NCBI RefSeq assembly: GCF_002706375.1
Contig: NZ_CP017706.1
Coordinates: forward strand, 1,178,001 to 1,242,000
Length of the DNA stretch: 64,000 nucleotides
Direction of reading: 5' to 3'
Origin: Lactobacillus amylovorus DSM 20531
GTDB taxonomy: Bacteria; Bacillota; Bacilli; Lactobacillales; Lactobacillaceae
The notes under the pieces were generated by a model, which worked only from the letters and a program-made list of their open reading frames with translations, was not told the DNA's origin and searched no databases. Shown here in pieces: positions 36,862 to 44,697 of the stretch. The position numbers and the translations under genes are program-made. Every line of letters begins with the position of its first letter. Within the stretch, counting starts at the first letter, position 1.

Positions 36862-36990
36862 GATGGCATCTCCTTTCTAACAGGATTGTGGCAGAGTCAA
36901 AAAATCCTCATAAGCACCATCTCCTTGGGATAGCCGCCGCTTCAACTTTTCTACGCATAAAATTATACTGATTCGTATTTGCGTCTACAA
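36862..36990 (-). promoter_or_regulatory. Toxin promoter and structured leader
   Basis: Minus strand -35 TTGTAG, 17-bp spacer, -10 TATAAT (36962-36967), start near 36955. The about 90-nt leader holds a decoy AAGGAGATGGTG and GGATT/AATCC complementarity that could hide the real ribosome site, typical for type I toxins. Confidence 0.65.
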
Positions 36991-37000
36991 GCGAACACGA

Positions 37001-37027
37001 AAAAAGCCTAGCATCCGCTAGGCTTTT
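37001..37027 (-). terminator. Terminator of the Na+/H+ antiporter gene
   Basis: AAAAGCCTAGC/GCTAGGCTTTT stem. Confidence 0.85.
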
Positions 37028-37030
37028 AAT

Positions 37031-38200
37031 CTACATAAATTCAGTATCTTGCTTACTCTTTTTGATAAAGTGATTTAAGATAAATGGTGAAATTACGGTC
37101 GTTACAATGATTACTAAAATTAAGCTAGAGTAAATATCTTCAGGGAATAGGTGATGCGTAATCCCGATCTGCGCCACGATCAACGCAACTTCACCACGTG
37201 ACACCATTCCGGCACCTACAATATTGCCTTCATTCTTACTGAAACCGAATACTTCACTAGAGTATTTACCAGCCCAGAACTTGGATAAAACGGCGAAAAC
37301 GGTCATCGCAATGATGAACCAGATGTCTTTGAAGAAGCTGGCAAAGGTCATTGAAAGGCCGATATCAGCGAAGAAAACAGGGATGAAGATTGAATAACCG
37401 ATTGCTGAAACAGAAGACTGAACTTCTTTATGTTGCGGTGTTTGACGAATTGCCAAACCACCGAAGAATGCACCTACAACGGCGGATAAACCAACAAAGT
37501 CTGCAGCCCATGCCATTGTCAATGCTAAAACCAATGAACCGATGACTACAGAGTAATCAACAGAAATCTTTTCTGAGACCTTCATGAAGTATGGCGCAAT
37601 AAACTTAAAGATCACCCAAACAACGACGAAGTAGACAATTTCGATCAAGATGTTAAGGAAGAAATTGTTAGTTAAGCCGCTTTTACCGCCTTCATGGCTG
37701 AAGGTGGTGAAGAGACTTAAAACTACCACGGCTAGGATATCATCAACCACAGCGGCCCCTAAAATGGCTGTACCAGCACGTGTATGAAGCTGGTTAGCTT
37801 CTTGCAAAACCACAACTGAGATAGAAACACTGGTTGCCGCAAAAACAATCCCAATAAAGAGTGCCTCAAGTGGCTTCATGCCGAAGAAGTAACTTGCTAG
37901 CCCCATGAAAACAACTGGCAAGATAACGCCAACGCTAGCTACCGTAAAACTCAACTTGAAGTATTTCTTTAACAAGTCCAAGTCACTTTCAAGACCGGCC
38001 AAAAACATTAATAGAATGACCCCAAATTCAGAGAATAAGCTGATTATGTCGTTGGTGTGAATCCAGTTTAAGATAGCTGGTCCTAATAAAATCCCTGAAA
38101 GCAATTGTCCAATAACTGCTGGCAAGTTAAAACGTGCAAATAATTGCCCGAGCAATACCGTAGTCAGTAGGATTAAAATTAATTCCCCTAAGAAATGCAT
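37031..38200 (-). CDS. CPA2-family cation:proton antiporter
   Basis: 389 aa, 12-13 helices. Begins with the Kef/NapA-type ILLTTVLLGQLFARFNLPAV and has GVILLMFLAGLESDLD and AAVVDDILAVVVLS (the DD pair of the ion site). There is no TrkA-N domain. Family role: Na+(K+)/H+ exchange in pH and salt homeostasis. RBS in AGAGGAC. Confidence 0.88.
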   Translation of the reverse strand: MHFLGELILILLTTVLLGQLFARFNLPAVIGQLLSGILLGPAILNWIHTNDIISLFSEFGVILLMFLAGLESDLDLLKKYFKLSFTVASVGVILPVVFMGLASYFFGMKPLEALFIGIVFAATSVSISVVVLQEANQLHTRAGTAILGAAVVDDILAVVVLSLFTTFSHEGGKSGLTNNFFLNILIEIVYFVVVWVIFKFIAPYFMKVSEKISVDYSVVIGSLVLALTMAWAADFVGLSAVVGAFFGGLAIRQTPQHKEVQSSVSAIGYSIFIPVFFADIGLSMTFASFFKDIWFIIAMTVFAVLSKFWAGKYSSEVFGFSKNEGNIVGAGMVSRGEVALIVAQIGITHHLFPEDIYSSLILVIIVTTVISPFILNHFIKKSKQDTEFM

Positions 38201-38225
38201 ATCGTCCTCTTTTCCTTATAAAAGC

Positions 38226-38277
38226 AAAAAACTTTCAAGCGCTTCTTGACCCAAAGAAGCAAATCTTGAAAGTTTTT
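38226..38277 (-). terminator. Terminator of the metal ATPase gene
   Basis: AAAACTTTCAAG/CTTGAAAGTTTT with inner GCTTCTT/AAGAAGC. Confidence 0.8.
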
Positions 38278-38354
38278 ATTTTGTGTAAAAAACCAACCAC
38301 TAAATAAATATTCAGTTGAGTTTAATCTTAATATTTTTTTTAGTCCGATGCAAA

Positions 38355-40211
38355 TTACTCTTCAAGTCCGAATTGCTTTTTGCTTGGAGTAGTCTTAGCA
38401 AGAAGTCCCAAACTGATAGTGATCATGTCGACAACTTCCTGCAAAATAGCACCCCAGAATGCTGGGATAACACCAGTGAAGGCAATTAATTCAATGATGA
38501 TTACGACACCAATCGCAGTCAAAACGTCGACATTAGCAACCTTCATAGTGTGCTTAGAAATAGCAACGGCATCATTGATCTTAGACAAATCGTTAACCAT
38601 GATAACCGCATCAGCACTTTCACTGGCAGCAGTAGCACCTTTAGCACCCATAGCGATACCAACATCAGCGGCGGTCAAACTTGGTGCGTCATTAACACCG
38701 TCACCAGTCATAACGACAGGACGCAAGTTCTTAGGTACTTCCTTGATAGCCTTAATCTTTTCAGATGGTAAAAGATCAGCACGGATATCAGTAATTCCGG
38801 CCTTGTTACCAACCTTTTCAGCAACTGCCTTGTGGTCACCAGTAAGCATCATGATATCTTGAGCACCTTGACGCTTCAACTTAGCGATTGTGTCAGGTGT
38901 TTCTGGACGCATTTCGTCCATCAAAGTAATGTAACCAGCAAATTGATTATCAATTGAGACAAAGACAGCAGTGGAGTTAACATCGATCTTTTCATGATCA
39001 GGTGCAACGAACTTTAATTTACCAACCTTAACGTGCTTGCCGTCGACGTTACCTTCAACACCTTGAGCAGTAGTTTCCTTTAAGTCGGTTACTGGCTTAA
39101 TCAAATCTTTGCTAGTAGCCTTTACAAGTGAACTAGCAATAACGTGACTTGATTGTTGTTCAACACTAGCAGCTAAGCCTTGCAATTCATCCTTGCTTAC
39201 AGATTTTTCTGCAGGGACAACTTGGTCAACTACCAATTGGTTTTCAGTTAAAGTACCAGTCTTATCAAAAGCAAAAGTCTTAGCACGAGCTAATTTTTCA
39301 AGAGTTGGACCAGACTTCACAATAATATGGTGAGCTGACATTGAACTCATACCACTGACCAAAGCAACGGGAGCTGCGATCAAAAGTGGACATGGTGAAG
39401 CGACAACCATAACTTCGGCGAATCTAGTAGCATCCCCTGAAACGGCCCATGCAACGCCACCAATAATCAATGAAATGATGGTGAATGGAACGGCGTAACG
39501 GTCGGCCATCTTAACGAACTTAGCAGGTTGTGCTTGTGATGACTTAACCAAAGCAACGATTGACTGATATTCAGAATCTTTAGCTTCTTTGGTAACCTTC
39601 ATCTGTACTGCGGCGTCACCGTTGACGGAACCTGACATCAAGCTGTCGCCTGGTTTCTTAGTTACAGGAACGGATTCACCAGTCAATGAAGATTGGTCAA
39701 AACTAGAAGTACCCTTGATGATTTCACCGTCAACAGGAACTTGTTGACCTGGCTTGATCAAAACGATGTCGCCAATGTGCAATTCATTAACCTTGACTTC
39801 AGTAATTTGACCGTTAACCAGCTTGTTGGCAATACGTGGTGTATTGTTCAAAAGAGAACGGAGTTCCTTGCTGGCTTGTCCAGTAGCGTAGTCTTCTAGT
39901 GTTTCACCACCAGTGGACATTACCAAAATCATCCATTCAGCCCAGTAGTTGTTGATCAAAATAGTAGAAACAATCGCAATAACTGCTAGGATATCAACAC
40001 CGTAGCGTCCAGATTTCCAATCTTCAAATATTTCCATTAACAAGAGAACGGAAATCCAAATACCAAGAATGTCGATAATAATTGCTTGTGGGTTCATCTG
40101 CAATTTAAGGAGTGGCGTAGTAAACAATGTAGAAGCATGTATGCCAAACTCAAAAAACAGACTTATTACCCCGGCAATTAAAACGACCATAAACTTCCAT
40201 TGACGTTTCAT
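38355..40211 (-). CDS. P1B-type heavy-metal ATPase with SPCP motif
   Basis: 618 aa. TGES (177-180), membrane motif SPCP (272-275) instead of CPC, DKTGT (316-320), GDGVNDAP hinge. No HMA domain. At the P1B HP position the sequence reads SSHVIAS, so the usual Pro is Val. SPC is the mark of P1B-4 (Co/Fe/Zn) pumps, but the HEGGT partner motif is not present; ILQEVVDM stands near its place. Metal therefore uncertain: Zn, Cd, Co or Mn. RBS GGAGG; inverted repeat in the leader. Confidence 0.85.
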   Translation of the reverse strand: MKRQWKFMVVLIAGVISLFFEFGIHASTLFTTPLLKLQMNPQAIIIDILGIWISVLLLMEIFEDWKSGRYGVDILAVIAIVSTILINNYWAEWMILVMSTGGETLEDYATGQASKELRSLLNNTPRIANKLVNGQITEVKVNELHIGDIVLIKPGQQVPVDGEIIKGTSSFDQSSLTGESVPVTKKPGDSLMSGSVNGDAAVQMKVTKEAKDSEYQSIVALVKSSQAQPAKFVKMADRYAVPFTIISLIIGGVAWAVSGDATRFAEVMVVASPCPLLIAAPVALVSGMSSMSAHHIIVKSGPTLEKLARAKTFAFDKTGTLTENQLVVDQVVPAEKSVSKDELQGLAASVEQQSSHVIASSLVKATSKDLIKPVTDLKETTAQGVEGNVDGKHVKVGKLKFVAPDHEKIDVNSTAVFVSIDNQFAGYITLMDEMRPETPDTIAKLKRQGAQDIMMLTGDHKAVAEKVGNKAGITDIRADLLPSEKIKAIKEVPKNLRPVVMTGDGVNDAPSLTAADVGIAMGAKGATAASESADAVIMVNDLSKINDAVAISKHTMKVANVDVLTAIGVVIIIELIAFTGVIPAFWGAILQEVVDMITISLGLLAKTTPSKKQFGLEE

Positions 40212-40226
40212 GATTAAACCTCCAAA

Positions 40227-40250
40227 AAGTAAGTAGTATTACTTTACTTA
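40227..40250. promoter_or_regulatory. Inverted repeat upstream of the metal ATPase
   Basis: AAGTAAGTA-gtat-TACTTTACTT, nearly symmetric, immediately upstream of the ribosome site. Candidate metalloregulator operator. Confidence 0.45.
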
Positions 40251-40314
40251 CACCATTCTAACATTCTTTCTAGGTATAAGAGATATAAACGGTTTATTAT
40301 AATTTATTAATTAA

Positions 40315-40347
40315 AAAAGCGGCTTGAATAAAGGTCTCAAGCTGCTT
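40315..40347 (-). terminator. Terminator of the CBS protein gene
   Basis: AAGCGGCTTGA/TCAAGCTGCTT stem, T6 on the minus strand. Confidence 0.8.
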
Positions 40348-40352
40348 GGGGG

Positions 40353-40823
40353 TTATTTAATTTTTTCAGATTTATAGTGCTTATCATATGTGTGAACGAC
40401 ATAGTTGAAGGCCTTGATCCATTCACGTCTGGTGAGGAGACCTTGAAAGACGCCGCGATCATCTACGACGGGCAGGAAGGCATTGTTAATCAGTAAATGC
40501 AGCTGCGTTTCAAGCGTAGTTTCAACAAAATTTATTTTATCGAAATCCGTTTGCATTACGTCTTTAACTTTTAAAGTATCAAGTGGCGCGGTAGAAATTG
40601 CGTCATTGGTTAGCATTTTGTCCGTAATCATGGCCAAGCTGAGTAAACCAACTACTCTTTTATCTTTATCTAAAACTGGAATTTTGGAATATTTAACTTT
40701 AGTCAGAATTAAAAATGCGTGATAGAGTGGGTTGTCTTCTTGAACAAAGGCAATACGACTAGCGGGAATTAAGAATGATCCCGATTTTTCTTCAATTAAA
40801 TGTTGGATCGATGGTGAAAACAT
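40353..40823 (-). CDS. Two-CBS-domain protein, CbpB-like
   Basis: 156 aa consisting of two CBS motifs (about 15-75 and 85-145: ILTKVKYSKIPVLDKDKRVV…LLSLAMI and INNAFLPVVDDRGV…FQGLLT). Size and layout match CbpB/DarB, the c-di-AMP-binding stand-alone CBS protein of Firmicutes that signals to Rel and potassium control; ligand inferred from family. Its promoter follows directly on the terminator of the nearby sRNA candidate on the same strand. Confidence 0.8.
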   Translation of the reverse strand: MFSPSIQHLIEEKSGSFLIPASRIAFVQEDNPLYHAFLILTKVKYSKIPVLDKDKRVVGLLSLAMITDKMLTNDAISTAPLDTLKVKDVMQTDFDKINFVETTLETQLHLLINNAFLPVVDDRGVFQGLLTRREWIKAFNYVVHTYDKHYKSEKIK

Positions 40824-40856
40824 GATACGCCTCTTTTCTGACTAAAATTATACTAG

Positions 40857-40978
40857 AAAAAAGGAAAAGGCCCGCAAAATTTTGCGGACCTTATTAGTTT
40901 CATCTACTTTGGAGGAGTAAGAATGAATGAAATAAAAAAGTGGGAGTATTGTAGCAAGTTTCTACCGCCTTGCTACGA
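40857..40978 (-). ncRNA. Candidate anti-Shine-Dalgarno small RNA, unit 1
   Basis: Minus strand. TATATA (40981-40986) could serve as -10. A 5' hairpin GTAGCAAG/CTTGCTAC is followed by an unstructured CU-rich stretch containing CATTCTTACTCCTCC, the exact complement of an SD-plus-start-codon. The terminator CCGCAAAATTTTGCGG then ends in TTTTCCTTTTTT. About 120 nt. A second, diverged copy follows at 41076-41238. Confidence 0.6.
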
Positions 40979-40997
40979 TTTATATAGTACAGAGTAA
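40923..40997 (+). CDS. Possible 24-aa ORF opposite sRNA unit 1
   Basis: GGAGGAG followed by ATGAATGAAATAAAA and 24 sense codons. It looks translatable, but the paired copy at 41184 has only eight codons and no shared peptide sequence. The RBS-ATG appearance is better explained as the complement of an antisense RNA. Confidence 0.2.
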   Translation: MNEIKKWEYCSKFLPPCYDLYSTE

Positions 40998-41075
40998 ATG
41001 TGAATTAAAAATGTTCAAATTGTTATGAAAAGGTAAAGATTTGTTTGAGAACTAGTTAAGAAGAAAATTTGGGCA

Positions 41076-41238
41076 TAAGAAAAGCCCACGCAACGCACGT
41101 GAGCCGAAAGGGATAGATATGAAATTGACTAATTGGAGTAAGTCAATTCTTTTTATTTTCATTATTTACTTGGAGGAGTATGAATGAAAAACAAAAAAGT
41201 TGAGTTGTAATGGGAAGATGTTTTCTTCCTCACTACAT
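41076..41238 (-). ncRNA. Candidate anti-Shine-Dalgarno small RNA, unit 2
   Basis: Minus strand -10 TATACT (41242-41247). 5' hairpin between 41206 and 41235 (GTA..GAAG/CTTC..TAC, the same place as in unit 1 with different bases), then CATTCATACTCCTCCAAG. An extra hairpin AAATTGACT/AGTCAATT follows, whose loop exposes TACTCCAAT. The terminator is CACGtgcgttgCGTG with TTTTCTT. About 160 nt. Conserved design with changed sequence in the stems supports an RNA function. Confidence 0.6.
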
Positions 41239-41410
41239 TAAGTAGTATAACCTGAAATTGTGAAAAAAGTGTGACGAAATGCACTTTATTTTCAAAAAAG
41301 GCTATATTTTTGCTAAAAAGCCCGAGTTTATGCACTTATAAAGAAAAATAAATTTTTTTGGTTATAATGTAAGACATGATAAAAACGGAAAATAGAAGGG
41401 TGTAGTTTTT

Positions 41411-42547
41411 TTGAAAAGAATAGGCAGATTTATCCTGCATCTGTTTTTAGTACTCCTTTTATTAGCTGGAGTGGGAGCAGGGGGATATTTCGGTTATCAA
41501 TGGTGGCAAAAACAGCAAATGCTGCGAGATAGGCCCAAGATAGTCAAAGCAAAGGATGGTACTAATACAAGTGCTGCTTGGCACAATTTTTCTAGTTATC
41601 AAAGATCCTTGCGTCAAAATTATTCTTTCATTAATAAGGTTTCAAATTATGTTCCACCAAGAACGTGGGATGGTAAGGACTTTGTCATTCCGGGCTTAGT
41701 TTCGACTAAGAGCTATGATTTTGCCACGAAAAAATACAATACGGCAACCGCAATGACGCCGCAGGGGATTACTGTAGCTGGTAAATATATTTTGCTCACG
41801 GCATATGATGGCGAGCACCGGCATGCTTCAGTCGTTTATGTGCTGGACAAAAAGACGGGAAAATACATTAAGACGATCCAGGTTCACGGCCGTCCTCACT
41901 TAGGCGGGATTGCTTATGATCCAGTTGCCAAAAATATTTGGGTAACCGGTAAAATGGGTAAGTCCTCAGCTCTTGCTTCATTTACATTAAAAGAAATGAA
42001 GGACTATAAAGATGGCAGTCGCATCCCGATCAAGTACAATCACCAGATTGCGATTCCTGCCGTTGAAAAAGCCTCTACTGTTACTTACTACGATGGTCAA
42101 CTGTTCGTCGGCTTCTTTAACATGTATGGCCGGGGTAAAGTTGCCGCATATTCAATTGCCCGTAGCGGTAAAAACAAGGGCTCCATTACTAATAATGAAG
42201 TGAAATCCGTTACTGGTACTTTGCAGTGGTCAGATCCTACCGGTGAAACATCAATGGATAAGCAGATTCAGGGGATTGCGATTTATCAAGATAAAATCTT
42301 CTTGAGTCAGTCATACGGCAGCGGCAATTCTAAACTGTATGTGTTCCCAACTTCGGCATTGAACGCGCTTGACGAAAAGAATGCGGAGCTAGTTGTCGAT
42401 ATGCCGCCATATTTGGAACAAATTACTGCTTACAAGGGGCAGCTGCTTTGTGTATTTGAATCAGCTTCAAGTATTTATGCTAGACCAGACATCACGGTAA
42501 TGGATAGAATACTATCGATGAATATCAATGCCTTGTTTGGCAGCTAG
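41411..42547 (+). CDS. Exported protein, beta-propeller-like, function unknown
   Basis: 378 aa, TTG start with RBS AGAAGGG. N-terminal signal anchor (about 8-33, then WWQKQQ). The mature part has blade-like repeats (GITVAGKYILLTAYDGE…VYVLDKKTGKYIKTI, GRPHLGGIAYDPVAKNIWVTG, QGIAIYQDKIFLSQSYG) resembling quinoprotein/YncE-type propellers. No enzymatic motif is recognised. It precedes a small membrane protein and the dlt operon on the same strand. Confidence 0.8.
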   Translation: MKRIGRFILHLFLVLLLLAGVGAGGYFGYQWWQKQQMLRDRPKIVKAKDGTNTSAAWHNFSSYQRSLRQNYSFINKVSNYVPPRTWDGKDFVIPGLVSTKSYDFATKKYNTATAMTPQGITVAGKYILLTAYDGEHRHASVVYVLDKKTGKYIKTIQVHGRPHLGGIAYDPVAKNIWVTGKMGKSSALASFTLKEMKDYKDGSRIPIKYNHQIAIPAVEKASTVTYYDGQLFVGFFNMYGRGKVAAYSIARSGKNKGSITNNEVKSVTGTLQWSDPTGETSMDKQIQGIAIYQDKIFLSQSYGSGNSKLYVFPTSALNALDEKNAELVVDMPPYLEQITAYKGQLLCVFESASSIYARPDITVMDRILSMNINALFGS

Positions 42548-42565
42548 TTTAGAAAGGAAAAACAA

Positions 42566-42862
42566 ATGAATGTAGATTATCGAAGAAGAGAAATCTTTCT
42601 TTTGCGTTTTTCTGGTTGGTTCTGCTTATTCCCAGCGTCAGTTTATCTCTACCTTTATCAAATGACTCATATGATATTCTGCCTTGGCGAATTAGTTATT
42701 ATTGTGCTTTTTGCTGTATATTTGCTGACTACCGCCAAGAGCGAGCGCTGGACTAAACCACAAAATGTGATGCGACTATCGATTTTTGCCTTAATCTTTG
42801 TGGCAATCGTAATTTTCATCCCATTATATTTTGCATATCGCAACTGTAAGAAATTACAATGA
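42566..42862 (+). CDS. Small membrane protein, three helices
   Basis: 98 aa with RBS GAAAGGAA. Hydrophobic segments at about 11-31, 33-56 and 68-90. No family recognised. 18 bp behind the propeller-like gene, so probably co-transcribed with it. Confidence 0.7.
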   Translation: MNVDYRRREIFLLRFSGWFCLFPASVYLYLYQMTHMIFCLGELVIIVLFAVYLLTTAKSERWTKPQNVMRLSIFALIFVAIVIFIPLYFAYRNCKKLQ

Positions 42863-43014
42863 AGAAACCGTTTTTTTGGTATTTTTTCAAAAATAGATTG
42901 GATTTCAGAAAAAGTTTAAATTTGTTAAAATGTACAACGATAGTGCGTCTAGTGTTGCTATTTGTAGTAATATAAGACAAAAGTAAAAAATATATGTTAC
43001 TTGAGGGAGAAAAA

Positions 43015-43167
43015 ATGGATAAAAAAACACAAATTGACTCTCGAGGCAAACGCATTGGAAAGTTTGTTTTAAAGACAATTGTTTATTTTGCAATCCTGAT
43101 GGCCCTTATCTATTTGTATGAATATAGTGGACTTACTTCAGTTCATTTCATTTACAACGAATTTTAA
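43015..43167 (+). CDS. dltX: D-alanylation protein DltX
   Basis: 50 aa, RBS GAGGGAGA. A basic N-terminus (KKTQIDSRGKR), one membrane helix (about 17-36) and a short outer tail ending in SVHFIYNEF, the conserved DltX C-terminus. DltX carries D-Ala outside the membrane onto teichoic acid in the Dlt pathway. First gene of dltXABCD, 15 bp before dltA. Confidence 0.9.
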   Translation: MDKKTQIDSRGKRIGKFVLKTIVYFAILMALIYLYEYSGLTSVHFIYNEF

Positions 43168-43182
43168 GGTAGGTGCTGTCAC

Positions 43183-44697
43183 ATGATTCAAGATGTTATT
43201 AAGAAGATCGACGAGATAGCAGAACAAGAACCAGATCGTGTTGTTTACGACTATCTTGGCAAAACTAATACATATGGTGACCTTAAGAAGCGTTCTAACG
43301 CTTGGGCACACAAGATTGCTAGCTTAGATATTTCAGATGATGCTCCAATTATGATTTGGGGTGGTCAAACCTTTGAAATGATCGCTAGTTTTTTAGGCTG
43401 TGTTAAAACTGGTCACGCTTATATTCCAATTGCTAGTTACTCAAACGCTGAACGTTTGACCATGATTCAAGATGTTTCAAAATCACCATTGGTTTTGGAA
43501 ATTGATCCATTGCCAGACGTTAACTTAGACAACGTTAAGGTACTTAAGGCTAGTGAAGTTGAAGATGGCGACTTCACTGTTGACGAAAGCAAATTTGTTG
43601 AAGGCGATGAAAACTACTACATCATCTTCACTTCAGGTACTACTGGTAAGCCTAAGGGTGTACAAATCAGTCACGATAACTTACTCAGCTTTGTAAACTG
43701 GGAGTTATCAGACTTTAATTTGCCAGAACACCCAAGTTTCTTGGCCCAAGCTCCATACTCATTCGACTTGTCAGTAATGAGTCTTTACCCTGCACTTGTT
43801 TCAGCAGGTAAGCTTGTTGTATTGCCACACGATGTAACGCAAAACTTTGGTCAATTGTTCCAAACTTTGCCAAAGATGCAATTTAATGTTTGGGTATCAA
43901 CACCATCATTTGCACAAATGTGTTTCTTGGATAAGACTTTTGATTCTGAACATCACCCAGACCTTAGTCACTTCTTATTCTGTGGTGAAGAATTACCACA
44001 CAGCGAAGCAGACATGCTTAAGAAGAGATTCCCAGAAAGCCATATCTTCAACACTTACGGTCCAACCGAAACAACTGTTGCCGTAACGCAAGTTGAAATT
44101 ACTGACGACGTTCTTAAGAAGTACGACCGTTTACCAATCGGTAAGGTTAAGGAAGACACCAAGATCACTATTGATACTTCAAAGGGTGATAAGCCTGGCG
44201 AAGGTGAAATTATCATTAGCGGTCCTAGCGTTTCAAAGGGTTACATGAACAACCCTGAAAAAACTGAAGCTGCCTTCTTCCAAAAGGATGGCGACAAGTA
44301 CCGTAGCTACCGCAGTGGGGATGCCGGATTCTTTGACGGCGACATGCTCTTCTATCGTGGTAGAATTGACTTCCAAATCAAGTTCAACGGTTACAGAATC
44401 GAACTTGAAGAAATCAACTTCTACTTGAGCAAGAACGAGTACGTCCGTTATGGCGTTGCAGCACCAAAATACAATAAAGATCACACCGTTAAGCAAATCG
44501 TAGCGGAGATCGAATTGAAGCACGGTGTAGCGCGTCAACACTCAGAAGCCACTTTAACTAAGGCAATTCGTGAAGATTTGGCAAAGAACATCATGCCGTA
44601 CATGCTTCCACAACGTTTTGTCTACCAAGACAAGTTGCCTATTTCTCAAAACGGCAAGGTTGATATCAAGGCGGTTATTAAGGAGGTTAATAAGTAG
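43183..44697 (+). CDS. dltA: D-alanine--D-alanyl carrier protein ligase
   Basis: 504 aa, the normal length. Adenylating enzyme: P-loop FTSGTTGKPKG (about 150-160), FNTYGPTETT, YRSGDAGFFDGD, and the C-terminal catalytic Lys in ISQNGKVD. Activates D-Ala with ATP and loads it on DltC in the cytoplasm. Its stop overlaps the dltB GTG. Confidence 0.97.
   Translation: MIQDVIKKIDEIAEQEPDRVVYDYLGKTNTYGDLKKRSNAWAHKIASLDISDDAPIMIWGGQTFEMIASFLGCVKTGHAYIPIASYSNAERLTMIQDVSKSPLVLEIDPLPDVNLDNVKVLKASEVEDGDFTVDESKFVEGDENYYIIFTSGTTGKPKGVQISHDNLLSFVNWELSDFNLPEHPSFLAQAPYSFDLSVMSLYPALVSAGKLVVLPHDVTQNFGQLFQTLPKMQFNVWVSTPSFAQMCFLDKTFDSEHHPDLSHFLFCGEELPHSEADMLKKRFPESHIFNTYGPTETTVAVTQVEITDDVLKKYDRLPIGKVKEDTKITIDTSKGDKPGEGEIIISGPSVSKGYMNNPEKTEAAFFQKDGDKYRSYRSGDAGFFDGDMLFYRGRIDFQIKFNGYRIELEEINFYLSKNEYVRYGVAAPKYNKDHTVKQIVAEIELKHGVARQHSEATLTKAIREDLAKNIMPYMLPQRFVYQDKLPISQNGKVDIKAVIKEVNK

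Noticed and set aside
36859..36869. ATG start for the toxin ORF at 36869
   Set aside because: Only one base after the ribosome site and it runs into a stop after 11 codons; the GTG frame gives the family-like peptide.
41184..41210. Eight-codon ORF with a good SD opposite sRNA unit 2
   Set aside because: Peptide not shared with the paired copy; the SD-ATG look is explained by the antisense function of the minus-strand RNA.
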